From NCBI GenBank assembly GCA_033763895.1, contig JANRJQ010000004.1, positions 248,001-312,000 on the forward strand: a stretch of DNA of 64,000 bases, given 5' to 3'. Below the pieces are notes generated by a model. The model was not told the DNA's origin. It did not search any database and saw only the letters and a program-made list of their open reading frames with translations. Positions 19,755 through 27,904 of this stretch are shown here, one piece after another. Position 1 is the stretch's first letter. Every line of letters begins with the position of its first letter. A program made the translations under genes and the position numbers. The DNA is from Chloroherpetonaceae bacterium (GTDB lineage Bacteria > Bacteroidota > Chlorobiia > Chlorobiales > Thermochlorobacteraceae).

Positions 19755-21808
19755 CTTTGAACATGACCAATCAACGAAGACTTATTAAACAAAAATCTCT
19801 CTTTGACCCCGATTTAATTAAGGTTGCATTCACAGAATCTTTACTCAAATTGAATCCGGCGATGATGATGAAAAATCCCGTGATGTTCACGGTGGAAGTC
19901 GGAACACTTGTCATGTTTTTTCTTACAATATGGATTGGATTCAGCGGAGATTCCTCACAAGGAAGTATTGGGTATAACTTATTCATTACGCTCATTCTCT
20001 TCATCACCTTGCTTTTCGCCAATTTTGCAGAGGCTCTCGCCGAAGCACGCGGGAAGGCGCAAGCGGAGTCGCTTAGAAAGACGCGCGAAGAAACGCCCGC
20101 AACTTTGGCATTCGCAAATGGCACTTTCAAAAAGGTGAGTTCTTCGGAATTGAAAGTGGGTGATGTGGTTTTGGTCGGCATCGGTGAATTGGTTCCCGCC
20201 GATGGAGAAATCATTGAAGGAATTGCATCAATTGATGAATCCGCAATCACCGGCGAATCTGCTCCCGTGATTCGCGAAGCAGGAACAGATAAATCAAGTG
20301 TAACCGGCGGAACAAAGGTTTTATCCGATAAAATCAAAGTTCAAGTTACGGCATCAAAAGGAGAATCGTTTTTAGATAAAATGATTGCTCTTGTGGAAGG
20401 GGCTTCACGGCAAAAAACGCCGAATGAACTTGCGCTTTCCATTTTACTTTCAGGTTTTACTCTGATGTTCATTATTGTTTGTGTTTCACTTGAACCCTTT
20501 GGGAGATACGCCAATACGCCCATCACAATTGCATCGCTTGTCGCGCTTTTTGTATGTCTTATTCCAACAACCATTGGCGGATTGCTTTCCGCAATCGGTA
20601 TTGCCGGAATGGACAGGGTTTTGAAAGTGAATGTGATTTCAAAGTCCGGAAAAGCCGTTGAAACCGCCGGCGATATAGACACGCTTCTCTTAGACAAGAC
20701 CGGAACAATTACAATTGGAAACCGAAAAGCAACAAACTTCTATCCCATTTTTTCTGATAAGCAAGAGTTTATTACGGCCTGCGCAATGAGTTCAGTTTCC
20801 GATTCAACGCCTGAAGGAAAATCTATTCTTGAACTTGCAGAACGAAATGGTGTTAAAACTTCTCTTCCACAAAATGCGACATTCATCAAATTCACCGCTC
20901 AAACCAGAACTAGCGGACTTGACTTGCCCGATGGAACCGCATTTCGTAAAGGCTCATTTGATGCCATACAAAAATGGGTTGTAGAATCAGGCAATAAAAT
21001 TCCTTCGGAACTTATCTCTCAGGTTGAAACCATCGCAAGAAATGGCGGAACGCCTCTCGCCGTCGGTAGAAACGGCGTTGCGCTTGGCGTCATTGAACTT
21101 CAAGACATTATTAAGCCGGGAATCACGGAGCGTTTTGAACGCCTTCGCAAAATGGGTGTTAAAACCGTGATGGTTACCGGTGATAATCCGCTCACGGCAA
21201 AGTACATCGCTGAAAAAGCCGGTGTTGATGATTTCATTGCCGAAGCGAAGCCTGAAGATAAACTCGCCTACATTCGTGGCGAACAAGAACGCAATAAACT
21301 CGTGGCGATGATGGGCGATGGCACAAATGATGCGCCCGCACTTGCACAAGCCGATGTTGGCGTTGCGATGAATAGCGGAACGCAAGCCGCCAAAGAAGCC
21401 AGCAATATGGTTGATTTGGATAACGACCCAACCAAACTCATTGAAGTGGTTGAAATTGGAAAGCAACTTTTAATTACACGCGGCGCTCTAACAACTTTTT
21501 CAATCGCCAATGATGTCGCAAAATACTTCGCGATTGTGCCGGCACTGTTCATTGCAACCATTCCAAGTTTGCAAGCACTCAACATTATGCAGCTCGCAAG
21601 CCCTGAATCCGCAATACTTTCAGCTGTGATTTTTAATGCCATTATCATTCCACTTTTGATTCCGATTGCGCTCAAGGGAGTTGAATACAAACCGATCGGT
21701 GCCGAAGCTTTGCTCGCGCGAAACCTTTTGATTTACGGGCTTGGCGGAGTTGTTGTGCCCTTTGTTGGCATCAAACTCATTGATCTCATGATCTCACTTT
21801 TTATCTAA
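19751..21808 (+). CDS. kdpB: potassium-transporting ATPase ATP-binding subunit KdpB
   Basis: This 685-residue P-type ATPase has the phosphorylation motif DKTGT with Asp315, the actuator-domain TGES loop (AITGESAPVIRE, whose serine is the inhibitory phosphorylation site in E. coli), and the hinge MMGDGTNDAPALAQADVG. KdpB hydrolyses ATP to drive K+ uptake through KdpA. The start at 19751 overlaps kdpA by 4 bp; an in-frame ATG at 19763 is an alternative. All key residues are present. Confidence 0.98.
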   Translation: MTLNMTNQRRLIKQKSLFDPDLIKVAFTESLLKLNPAMMMKNPVMFTVEVGTLVMFFLTIWIGFSGDSSQGSIGYNLFITLILFITLLFANFAEALAEARGKAQAESLRKTREETPATLAFANGTFKKVSSSELKVGDVVLVGIGELVPADGEIIEGIASIDESAITGESAPVIREAGTDKSSVTGGTKVLSDKIKVQVTASKGESFLDKMIALVEGASRQKTPNELALSILLSGFTLMFIIVCVSLEPFGRYANTPITIASLVALFVCLIPTTIGGLLSAIGIAGMDRVLKVNVISKSGKAVETAGDIDTLLLDKTGTITIGNRKATNFYPIFSDKQEFITACAMSSVSDSTPEGKSILELAERNGVKTSLPQNATFIKFTAQTRTSGLDLPDGTAFRKGSFDAIQKWVVESGNKIPSELISQVETIARNGGTPLAVGRNGVALGVIELQDIIKPGITERFERLRKMGVKTVMVTGDNPLTAKYIAEKAGVDDFIAEAKPEDKLAYIRGEQERNKLVAMMGDGTNDAPALAQADVGVAMNSGTQAAKEASNMVDLDNDPTKLIEVVEIGKQLLITRGALTTFSIANDVAKYFAIVPALFIATIPSLQALNIMQLASPESAILSAVIFNAIIIPLLIPIALKGVEYKPIGAEALLARNLLIYGLGGVVVPFVGIKLIDLMISLFI

Positions 21809-21836
21809 CTCATTCAGTTTATTATTCACACTTATT

Positions 21837-22409
21837 ATGAAAACTTTCAAGCAATCTCTCCTCTTAACCTTTTTGTTACTCTTGTTTTTTGGAGGGGTTT
21901 ATCCGATTATCATTTGGGCAGTAGGAAATCTTTTTCCACACCAAGCCGTCGGCTCTCCGGTAACTAAAAATGGGCAAATTATTGGGTTTGAAAATGTCGG
22001 TCAAAATTTTTCGGCTGAGAATTACTTCTGGGGACGCCCGTCAGCCGTCGGGTATAATGCGGCGTCAACAGGCGGTTCAAACTTAGGTCCCACTAATCCC
22101 GCTCACCTTGAAGCAGTAAAAGCACGAATTGATACATTTCTCGTTTATCATCCTTATTTAACCGCCTCCGAAATTCCTGCCGATTTGGTTACGGCAAGCG
22201 GCGGCGGCTTAGACCCACACATTTCTCCAAAGGCTGCAATGATTCAAGTGAAGCGTGTTGCCATTCAAAGAAAAGTTGATGATTCATCGCTTCGCGTCAT
22301 CGTTCAATCGCACATTGAGCCGCCGATCTTCGGAATTTTTGGAACAGAGAAAGTTAATGTGCTTAAATTAAATCTCTCTTTAGATGAGATGATGAAACGA
22401 AATGAATGA
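21837..22409 (+). CDS. kdpC: potassium-transporting ATPase subunit KdpC
   Basis: The 190-residue protein has one N-terminal transmembrane helix (residues about 7-30, LLLTFLLLLFFGGVYPIIIW) and a periplasmic domain with the conserved KdpC segments FSAENYFWGRPSAVGYNAAS, GSNLGPTNP, and PADLVTASGGGLDPHISPKA. KdpC bridges KdpA and KdpB. It overlaps the start of the KdpD-like gene by 8 bp, which indicates translational coupling of sensor and pump. Confidence 0.97.
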   Translation: MKTFKQSLLLTFLLLLFFGGVYPIIIWAVGNLFPHQAVGSPVTKNGQIIGFENVGQNFSAENYFWGRPSAVGYNAASTGGSNLGPTNPAHLEAVKARIDTFLVYHPYLTASEIPADLVTASGGGLDPHISPKAAMIQVKRVAIQRKVDDSSLRVIVQSHIEPPIFGIFGTEKVNVLKLNLSLDEMMKRNE

Positions 22410-23538
22410 AGATAAGCGCGATAAGACTTCCGCCGCTGAAAACTTCCTCGCTTTGATTCGCAAATCAAGGCGTGGAAGTTTTAAGGTTTATATCGGAATG
22501 GCGGCGGGTGTAGGGAAAACCTACCGTATGCTTTCAGAGGCACATGACTTGCTTGAATTGGGCGTTGATGTCATCATCGGTTATGTTGAAACGCATCGGC
22601 GTATAGAAACTGAAGAAAAACTTTCCGGACTGCCCATCATTCCCAGAAAAAAAATTTTCTACAAAGGTCGCGAATTAGAGGAAATGGATATTGATGCCAT
22701 TCTTGCTCGCCACCCCGAGGTTGTTGTTGTTGATGAACTCGCCCACAGCAATGTTCCCGGCTCCCGAAATCAAAAGCGTTATGAGGATGTAGAGGAAATT
22801 TTGAATGCGGGAATCAATGTCATTAGTGCATTAAATATCCAACATCTTGAAAGCCTTGCAGGGATTGTGGAAGAGGCCACCGGTGTTGAGATTCACGAAC
22901 GCGTACCCGATAGTTTACTAAAACTTGCTGATGAAGTGGTTAATATTGACCTCACCGCCGATGACCTCATCAAGCGTTTGGAGGACGGGAAAATTTATTC
23001 GCGAGAAAAAGTTGAAGTTGCACTCAACAATTTTTTTCAGCGCGATAACCTTCTCAAACTTCGAGAGCTCGCCTTGCGCGAAGTTGCCAATCAAGTTGAG
23101 CGTAAAATTGAAATTGAAGTTGAACAACCTGAAAAAAAGCAGATTGAAAAAATTTTGGTGTGCATCAGTTCCAATCCTGAACGCGCAAAGGAATTGATTC
23201 GGAAAGCCTCTCGCCTTGCCGATAGGCTTGATGCCTATTGGTTTGTTCTTTATGTGGAAACACCTGACGAAAACCCCGATAAAATCAGCCTAACGCTTCA
23301 ACGGCATCTTATCAACAATTTGCAAACTGCCACAGAACTCGGCGCAGTGGTACAGAAAATCAAAGGTTCAAATATTACTGAAACCATTCTTCAGTTTGCA
23401 ATAGAAAAGGAAATTTCTCGGTTGGTTGTCGGTCGCCCAAATCAAACTTTTTGGACAAAACTTTTCAAAACAGATACGCTTTCAAAATTGCTTTCTAAAT
23501 CAGAAGGCTTGGATATTGATATTGACATCATTGCTTAA
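22402..23538 (+). CDS. kdpD: kinase-less KdpD-like sensor (KdpD N-terminal + Usp domains)
   Basis: The product has 378 residues against about 900 in E. coli KdpD. The KdpD N-terminal domain is complete: Walker A GMAAGVGKTYRML (about 32-44), the YVETHRR segment, and Walker B VVVVDELAHSNVPGSRN. A universal-stress-protein domain follows (about 248-375). The four-helix membrane module, GAF and histidine kinase parts are absent, and the gene ends cleanly before a separate kinase gene 2 bp on. In full-length KdpD the Usp domain can bind c-di-AMP; here the corresponding segment ends in WFVLYV rather than the FTAxY motif, so binding cannot be assumed. It probably delivers a cytoplasmic signal to the downstream kinase or the pump. 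Similar split forms are known in Bacteroidota. Confidence 0.92.
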   Translation: MNEDKRDKTSAAENFLALIRKSRRGSFKVYIGMAAGVGKTYRMLSEAHDLLELGVDVIIGYVETHRRIETEEKLSGLPIIPRKKIFYKGRELEEMDIDAILARHPEVVVVDELAHSNVPGSRNQKRYEDVEEILNAGINVISALNIQHLESLAGIVEEATGVEIHERVPDSLLKLADEVVNIDLTADDLIKRLEDGKIYSREKVEVALNNFFQRDNLLKLRELALREVANQVERKIEIEVEQPEKKQIEKILVCISSNPERAKELIRKASRLADRLDAYWFVLYVETPDENPDKISLTLQRHLINNLQTATELGAVVQKIKGSNITETILQFAIEKEISRLVVGRPNQTFWTKLFKTDTLSKLLSKSEGLDIDIDIIA

Positions 23539-23540
23539 TC

Positions 23541-25295
23541 ATGACACTTAAATTTCGTTTATACTTCGGCTACGCGTTGCTTGCATTACTCGTTGCCTTA
23601 ACGGGAGGCGCATCGCTTTATGTGGTTTCTTGGCTTTCAAATGAGCCCTCTGAAATCATTAAAGCCAATTATCAAAGCATCGCATATTCTGAACAAATGG
23701 TTGATGCCTTAGACGAACTCACCTTAAATCAACTCTACCCTCAAAACACTCAATTCACCTTGAGCAAGCAAACGTTTGAGAAGAATTTGCTCTTAGCCGA
23801 AAACAATATTACCGAAGTAGGAGAAAAGGAAACGCTTGATACTTTAAGAAATCAGTATGAACTTCTCTTACAACAGAATCGGAATGATTCCCTTTCGTTT
23901 GTTTCAACCGCAACTGCGATTCGGGCTACTCTTCTCTCTCTTCGGTCGCTCAATGAATCGGCAATGTTTCAAAGAATTGACCGTGTTAAAACCCGCACAC
24001 GGTCGGCAGAGTTTTACATTGGCTTGATTATTCTTATTTCCTTTGTTGTGGTCATTTTTGGTGTATGGAAAATCACGCCCTTGGTCATTGTTCCTCTTAA
24101 CGACCTTTCAGATAAAATCTCTTCGATTTCAGAACGAAAATATTCCGAACGGCTACCCGAAGCCTCTCGAGATGAATTGGGAAAAGTAGCTCGAGCTTTT
24201 AATCAAATGGCGGCACGACTTGAAGAATTTGAACGGTCTAACATTGAAGAACTTACCGCAGCAAAAAAGCGCGCCGAAGCCATTGTGGAATCCATTCCGG
24301 ATGGTGTCTTGGTGTTTTCTCCAAACCATACCATCATCTTGGCCAATCGTATTGCAAGCGAATTAATTGGTCTTTCAAAATCGGAATTGATTGGAAAAAA
24401 TGCAGCGGATTTATCGCAAACCAATAACTTGATTTCAGAACTTCTCTCCAAAATGAACAGGAATGAAAAGAGAGAAGAGTTTTTAAGAATTGCAGTGGAT
24501 GGGAAAGAGGAGTTTTTTGCACAAGATATCATTACAGTCGATTCAGAAGAACAAAACTTGGGAAAAGTATTGCTTCTGAAAAATGTTACGGGGTTTAAAA
24601 TTTTAGATGAGCAGAAGTCGGGTTTTGTGGCTACGGTTTCGCATGAGCTTCGCACACCGCTTTCAGCAATTAATATGAGCTTGCTCTTACTTGAAGACCC
24701 ACGTCTTCAATCGAACAAAGAAGAACAGCAAAAGCTTATGAATACGATGAAAACTGAGGTAAAGCGGCTGCTTAGAATTGTTAATGAATTGCTTTTGCTC
24801 TCAAAAACAACGACTCCGAATAGCTCTTTTAATTTTGAAAAAATTAGAATCGAACAGCTCTTTGATGCCGCTCTCACACCCACGCTCTTGCAATTCGAAG
24901 AAAAGAAAATTCAATTCTCTTATTCATTTCTACCTGATACCCCTGAATTCAATGCCGATTTGGGAAAACTTTCGTGGGTTCTTATCAATCTGCTCAATAA
25001 TGCTGTAAAGTTTACTCCCGAAAATGGAAAGGTAGAATTGCTTTCAAATTTTGATAGCGAACATGTTTATCTAAAGGTAAAAGATTCGGGGATTGGAATT
25101 GCACCGCAGTTTCAAGAAAAAATATTTGAGAAGTTTTTTCAAATCCCTCAGCCTGAAAGTTCACAACCCGGTGGTGCAGGGCTCGGATTATCTATCGCAA
25201 AAGAAATTATCCTTGCTCATAAAGGAACGATACAAGTTGTCTCAGAACCCGGTAAAGGAACTGAGTTTATCATAACTCTTCCAATCGTTATTTAG
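23541..25295 (+). CDS. HAMP-PAS sensor histidine kinase, probable kdp kinase
   Basis: The 584-residue kinase has TM1 (about 8-30), a periplasmic loop of about 120 residues, TM2 (about 155-178), HAMP (to about 232), one PAS domain (about 240-355), HisKA with His368 in VSHELRTPLSAIN, and a HATPase with NLLNNAVKFTPENG, DSGIGIA and GAGLGLS. It starts 2 bp after the KdpD-like gene and ends the kdp operon. It supplies the kinase activity that the short KdpD lacks, and its natural partner is the NtrC-type regulator at the head of the locus. Pairing is inferred from gene order. Confidence 0.92.
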   Translation: MTLKFRLYFGYALLALLVALTGGASLYVVSWLSNEPSEIIKANYQSIAYSEQMVDALDELTLNQLYPQNTQFTLSKQTFEKNLLLAENNITEVGEKETLDTLRNQYELLLQQNRNDSLSFVSTATAIRATLLSLRSLNESAMFQRIDRVKTRTRSAEFYIGLIILISFVVVIFGVWKITPLVIVPLNDLSDKISSISERKYSERLPEASRDELGKVARAFNQMAARLEEFERSNIEELTAAKKRAEAIVESIPDGVLVFSPNHTIILANRIASELIGLSKSELIGKNAADLSQTNNLISELLSKMNRNEKREEFLRIAVDGKEEFFAQDIITVDSEEQNLGKVLLLKNVTGFKILDEQKSGFVATVSHELRTPLSAINMSLLLLEDPRLQSNKEEQQKLMNTMKTEVKRLLRIVNELLLLSKTTTPNSSFNFEKIRIEQLFDAALTPTLLQFEEKKIQFSYSFLPDTPEFNADLGKLSWVLINLLNNAVKFTPENGKVELLSNFDSEHVYLKVKDSGIGIAPQFQEKIFEKFFQIPQPESSQPGGAGLGLSIAKEIILAHKGTIQVVSEPGKGTEFIITLPIVI

Positions 25296-25369
25296 AAGTT
25301 TCCTTTGAGTTACGCCTCTGTTTTCATTCTTTCAATTTGACTATTTTCAATCAACTAACACCTGATGAT

Positions 25370-26431
25370 ATGAAAGAGTGGATGATCAAAAGTTTGAAGA
25401 TTGAAAATTTCAAGTCCATCAAATCGCTTGAAATGAAACCCAAGCGAATCAATTTACTTATCGGCAAGCCCAATGTCGGGAAATCGAATATTCTTGAAGC
25501 CCTGAGTCTTTTTTCAATTGGAAAAAGCGCAATATCGGATGGTATGATTCGCCTCAAAATTCTTCGCCAACTTTTTTACGACCTTGATACCAAAAAACCG
25601 ATTTCTGTTTCATTGGGTGAGAAATCTGACTACGAAAAAATTTCTATCAAAACTGATTTCTCAAAAAAAGAAACCCTTCTTTTGAAATATGATAGTTATC
25701 ATAAAACACCCTATGGCAGTGGCCCAGAGGATTATACTTTAGGAGAAAATCCGGTTCAAGAAGTTAATTTTTTTATAAACCAAACCTCAATCTCCTACGA
25801 CTTTGCATTTAAGCATCAAGTAAAACGCTATCACTACAATGAAGATGTCTCTCAAACTTCAACCTTAAACAGTGTGTTACTTCATCCTCACGGTGAAAAT
25901 TTGATTTCAGTTCTCGAATCCAATCGTGAATTGCGGCAAACTGTTGGTAAATTCTTTAAGCCCTATGGCTTAAAACTCTCCCTAAATGTACATGTTGAAC
26001 CTCCTTCTATCACAATAGTCAAAGAATTGGATGAAGAGCTGTTTGTACCCTTGCCTTATTTACTAATTGCGGATACGTTAAAGCGGATAATTTTCTATCT
26101 CGCTGCCATAAAGAGCAATGATTTTTCAACCCTCTTATTCGAAGAGCCTGAAACTCATTCCTATCCGCCTTACATTCAACAGTTGGCTTTAGAGATTGCG
26201 AATTCCAAAAACAATCAGTTTTTCATTGCTACGCATAGCCCGTATCTTTTTCACTCAATTTTAGAGGAAACACCAATCGAAGATGTTGCTGTTTATTTAA
26301 TTGATTTTCAAGATGCGCAAACCGTAACTAAGGCTCTAAGCAATGAAGAGATTTCTGAGATTCAAAGCCTTGGAACCGATATCTTCTTTAACCTCGATAA
26401 GTTTCTTCCATCCCAAAATGTCGTTGCCTAA
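25370..26431 (+). CDS. OLD-like AAA/ABC-type ATPase
   Basis: The start is set at ATG 25370; ATG 25382 (MIKSLKIENFKSIKSLEM) is equally likely, and an upstream TTG looks poor. The roughly 353-residue protein starts with the RecF/SMC-type strand IENFKSI and Walker A GKPNVGKSN. Near the C-terminus it has Walker B LLFEEPETHSYPP and the H-loop FIATHSPYL. This layout is that of AAA15/AAA21 ATPases related to OLD nucleases, but no TOPRIM domain is fused. The following gene overlaps its end by 14 bp and encodes a small protein with TOPRIM-like acidic motifs, so the two probably act together. Such pairs are common in phage defence; this role is inference. Confidence 0.87.
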   Translation: MKEWMIKSLKIENFKSIKSLEMKPKRINLLIGKPNVGKSNILEALSLFSIGKSAISDGMIRLKILRQLFYDLDTKKPISVSLGEKSDYEKISIKTDFSKKETLLLKYDSYHKTPYGSGPEDYTLGENPVQEVNFFINQTSISYDFAFKHQVKRYHYNEDVSQTSTLNSVLLHPHGENLISVLESNRELRQTVGKFFKPYGLKLSLNVHVEPPSITIVKELDEELFVPLPYLLIADTLKRIIFYLAAIKSNDFSTLLFEEPETHSYPPYIQQLALEIANSKNNQFFIATHSPYLFHSILEETPIEDVAVYLIDFQDAQTVTKALSNEEISEIQSLGTDIFFNLDKFLPSQNVVA

Positions 26432-26927
26432 TCCTCTCTTTTTTCCTGAATGTTACTTTGACTTAGAATTGCTAAAGGCTCTTGGAATCGGTAGAAAAAG
26501 TATCGATAAGGGTTCAAGCAAAGGTGATGTTTCCAAACGATTAAAGAAAAATGCTCAACCGGCTGTAACCCTCATCGGTGTGGTTGATGAAGATCCCCAC
26601 AGTTCAAAACCAGATTATTTCGAAGAATTTCAGTCGTATAAAAAAGAACACGATGTTCTTTTTCTTAAACATAGAAGCGATAATGTTTTTCTCTTGATAC
26701 TCTGCCCTGACATTGAACATTGGTTGTATAAATCCGCACTAGAAGCGGGCATTCGACCTGATGAAAAACCTTTTCAACTGCCTAAGAGAGCAAAGGACTT
26801 ACACGATCTTAGAACAGGAAGAAAAAATGTCAATGATGATAAGCAAGTGATGAACTTTTTAATAGAAATTATTAAATCGCCTTCGAAAAGAATCGAGTAT
26901 CTGAAGAAATGTCTTGCAGAATTATAA
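26418..26927 (+). CDS. TOPRIM-like partner of the AAA ATPase
   Basis: The start is placed at ATG 26418 (MSLPNPLFFPECYFD), because sequence upstream in this frame merely overlaps the ATPase gene. The product has 169 residues. It shows a strand with Glu11 (LFFPECYFDLELLKALG) and, about 45 residues later, a hydrophobic strand ending in D57-x-D59 (LIGVVDEDP). This is the E...DxD arrangement of TOPRIM nuclease folds such as those of OLD proteins and DUF3226/DUF4435. A further conserved-looking segment is LILCPDIEHWLYKSALEAG. It may be a nuclease activated by the ATPase. No exact family is recognised, and the TOPRIM reading needs structural confirmation. Confidence 0.62.
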   Translation: MSLPNPLFFPECYFDLELLKALGIGRKSIDKGSSKGDVSKRLKKNAQPAVTLIGVVDEDPHSSKPDYFEEFQSYKKEHDVLFLKHRSDNVFLLILCPDIEHWLYKSALEAGIRPDEKPFQLPKRAKDLHDLRTGRKNVNDDKQVMNFLIEIIKSPSKRIEYLKKCLAEL

Positions 26928-26929
26928 AC

Positions 26930-27817
26930 TCACCTCTTCTTTCCTCTCTCTAAAAAAAAGGTACGAAGTGATTTCTCAAGTGGGGTTTGCAAAGCCACAG
27001 CATGATACCCCACTCCATTTTCCACACACACCAATTCAACCGATTTCATAAATGCATTAAATCTTTCACGATATGCCGCGCGAATCTTCCGATCACCAAT
27101 TGATATGCGCTTCCCTGTTTCTAAATCTTCAACTAGCTTTTCGTCATAATTCAGCGTTGCTTCTCTCTCCCCAAAAAGATGAAATAAAATCACTTCATTA
27201 CCGAGTGAAGAAATTTTCTTCAAAAAGTATTTAATCTCTTCTTCTTCACGAATCTCATAAAGATCAGAAAAGACAACCGCCATCGTTCGTTGCCGCTTCG
27301 CTGTAAAAACTTGAGAGACTTCTTCCCACTTTGGCCAAACGCCCTTTGCTTGCAACTTTTCAAGAGTCAGTAAAAACCGATTCAAGTGCTGACTCGACCG
27401 GAGAAATGGTAGTTCTATCCGCTCTTCTCCCAACGATTGAAGCCCAAGCTGATCGCCTTGCCTGTACGACAAAAGTCCGATTGCGCCGGCGAGATACCGT
27501 GCATAATCAAATTTGCTCATTCCGTCTTCTTCATGACGCATAGAGTCGCTTGCATCCAAAATAAGCCGAATCCCAATGCTGGTTTCGACATCGCACTCAC
27601 GCACAAAGTATTTATCGGAGCGTGCAAGCATCTTCCAATCAATTCGCCTTAAATCATCTCCGGGTTGATAGCTTCGGTACTGATTGAACTCAAGCCCAAT
27701 ACCCGACATCGGGCTGGAATGCATTCCCAGTAAAAAGCCATCTAAAATCTTTTCAGCAACAAGCTTCAAAGAGCCAAGCGCTGAGATTGTTTTTGCATCT
27801 AAAAATTGTGTTTTCAT
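26930..27817 (-). CDS. DUF58 family protein
   Basis: This 295-residue protein has the DUF58 signature GLEFNQYRSYQPGDDLRRID followed by WKMLARSDKYFVRE. A von Willebrand A-like fold starts at LILDASDSMRH, with the DxSxS metal-site pattern. DUF58 proteins usually act with MoxR AAA ATPases in maturation of enzymes or cell-surface complexes. Here the moxR gene is about 14 kb away (41581-42591) instead of adjacent. The gene converges with the TOPRIM-like gene, leaving 2 bp between the stops and no terminator visible. Confidence 0.93.
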   Translation of the reverse strand: MKTQFLDAKTISALGSLKLVAEKILDGFLLGMHSSPMSGIGLEFNQYRSYQPGDDLRRIDWKMLARSDKYFVRECDVETSIGIRLILDASDSMRHEEDGMSKFDYARYLAGAIGLLSYRQGDQLGLQSLGEERIELPFLRSSQHLNRFLLTLEKLQAKGVWPKWEEVSQVFTAKRQRTMAVVFSDLYEIREEEEIKYFLKKISSLGNEVILFHLFGEREATLNYDEKLVEDLETGKRISIGDRKIRAAYRERFNAFMKSVELVCVENGVGYHAVALQTPLEKSLRTFFLERGKKR

Positions 27818-27904
27818 TGTCGCCTTTTTTGAACCCGCACCTGCAAGGATGATAAATTATTTCACCTTCTTCTCCGTTCTTATCAACTCAATTCAATCGA
27901 TCAA

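Noticed and set aside
19771-20337. 188-codon minus-strand frame opposite kdpB
   Set aside because: Ser-rich antisense product with no family features; kdpB is certain on the other strand.
25370-26927. PARIS (AriA/AriB) or Gabija system
   Set aside because: The ATPase/TOPRIM logic is similar, but the small protein is too short and its sequence does not read as DUF4435 or as a Gabija helicase, so no named system is assigned.
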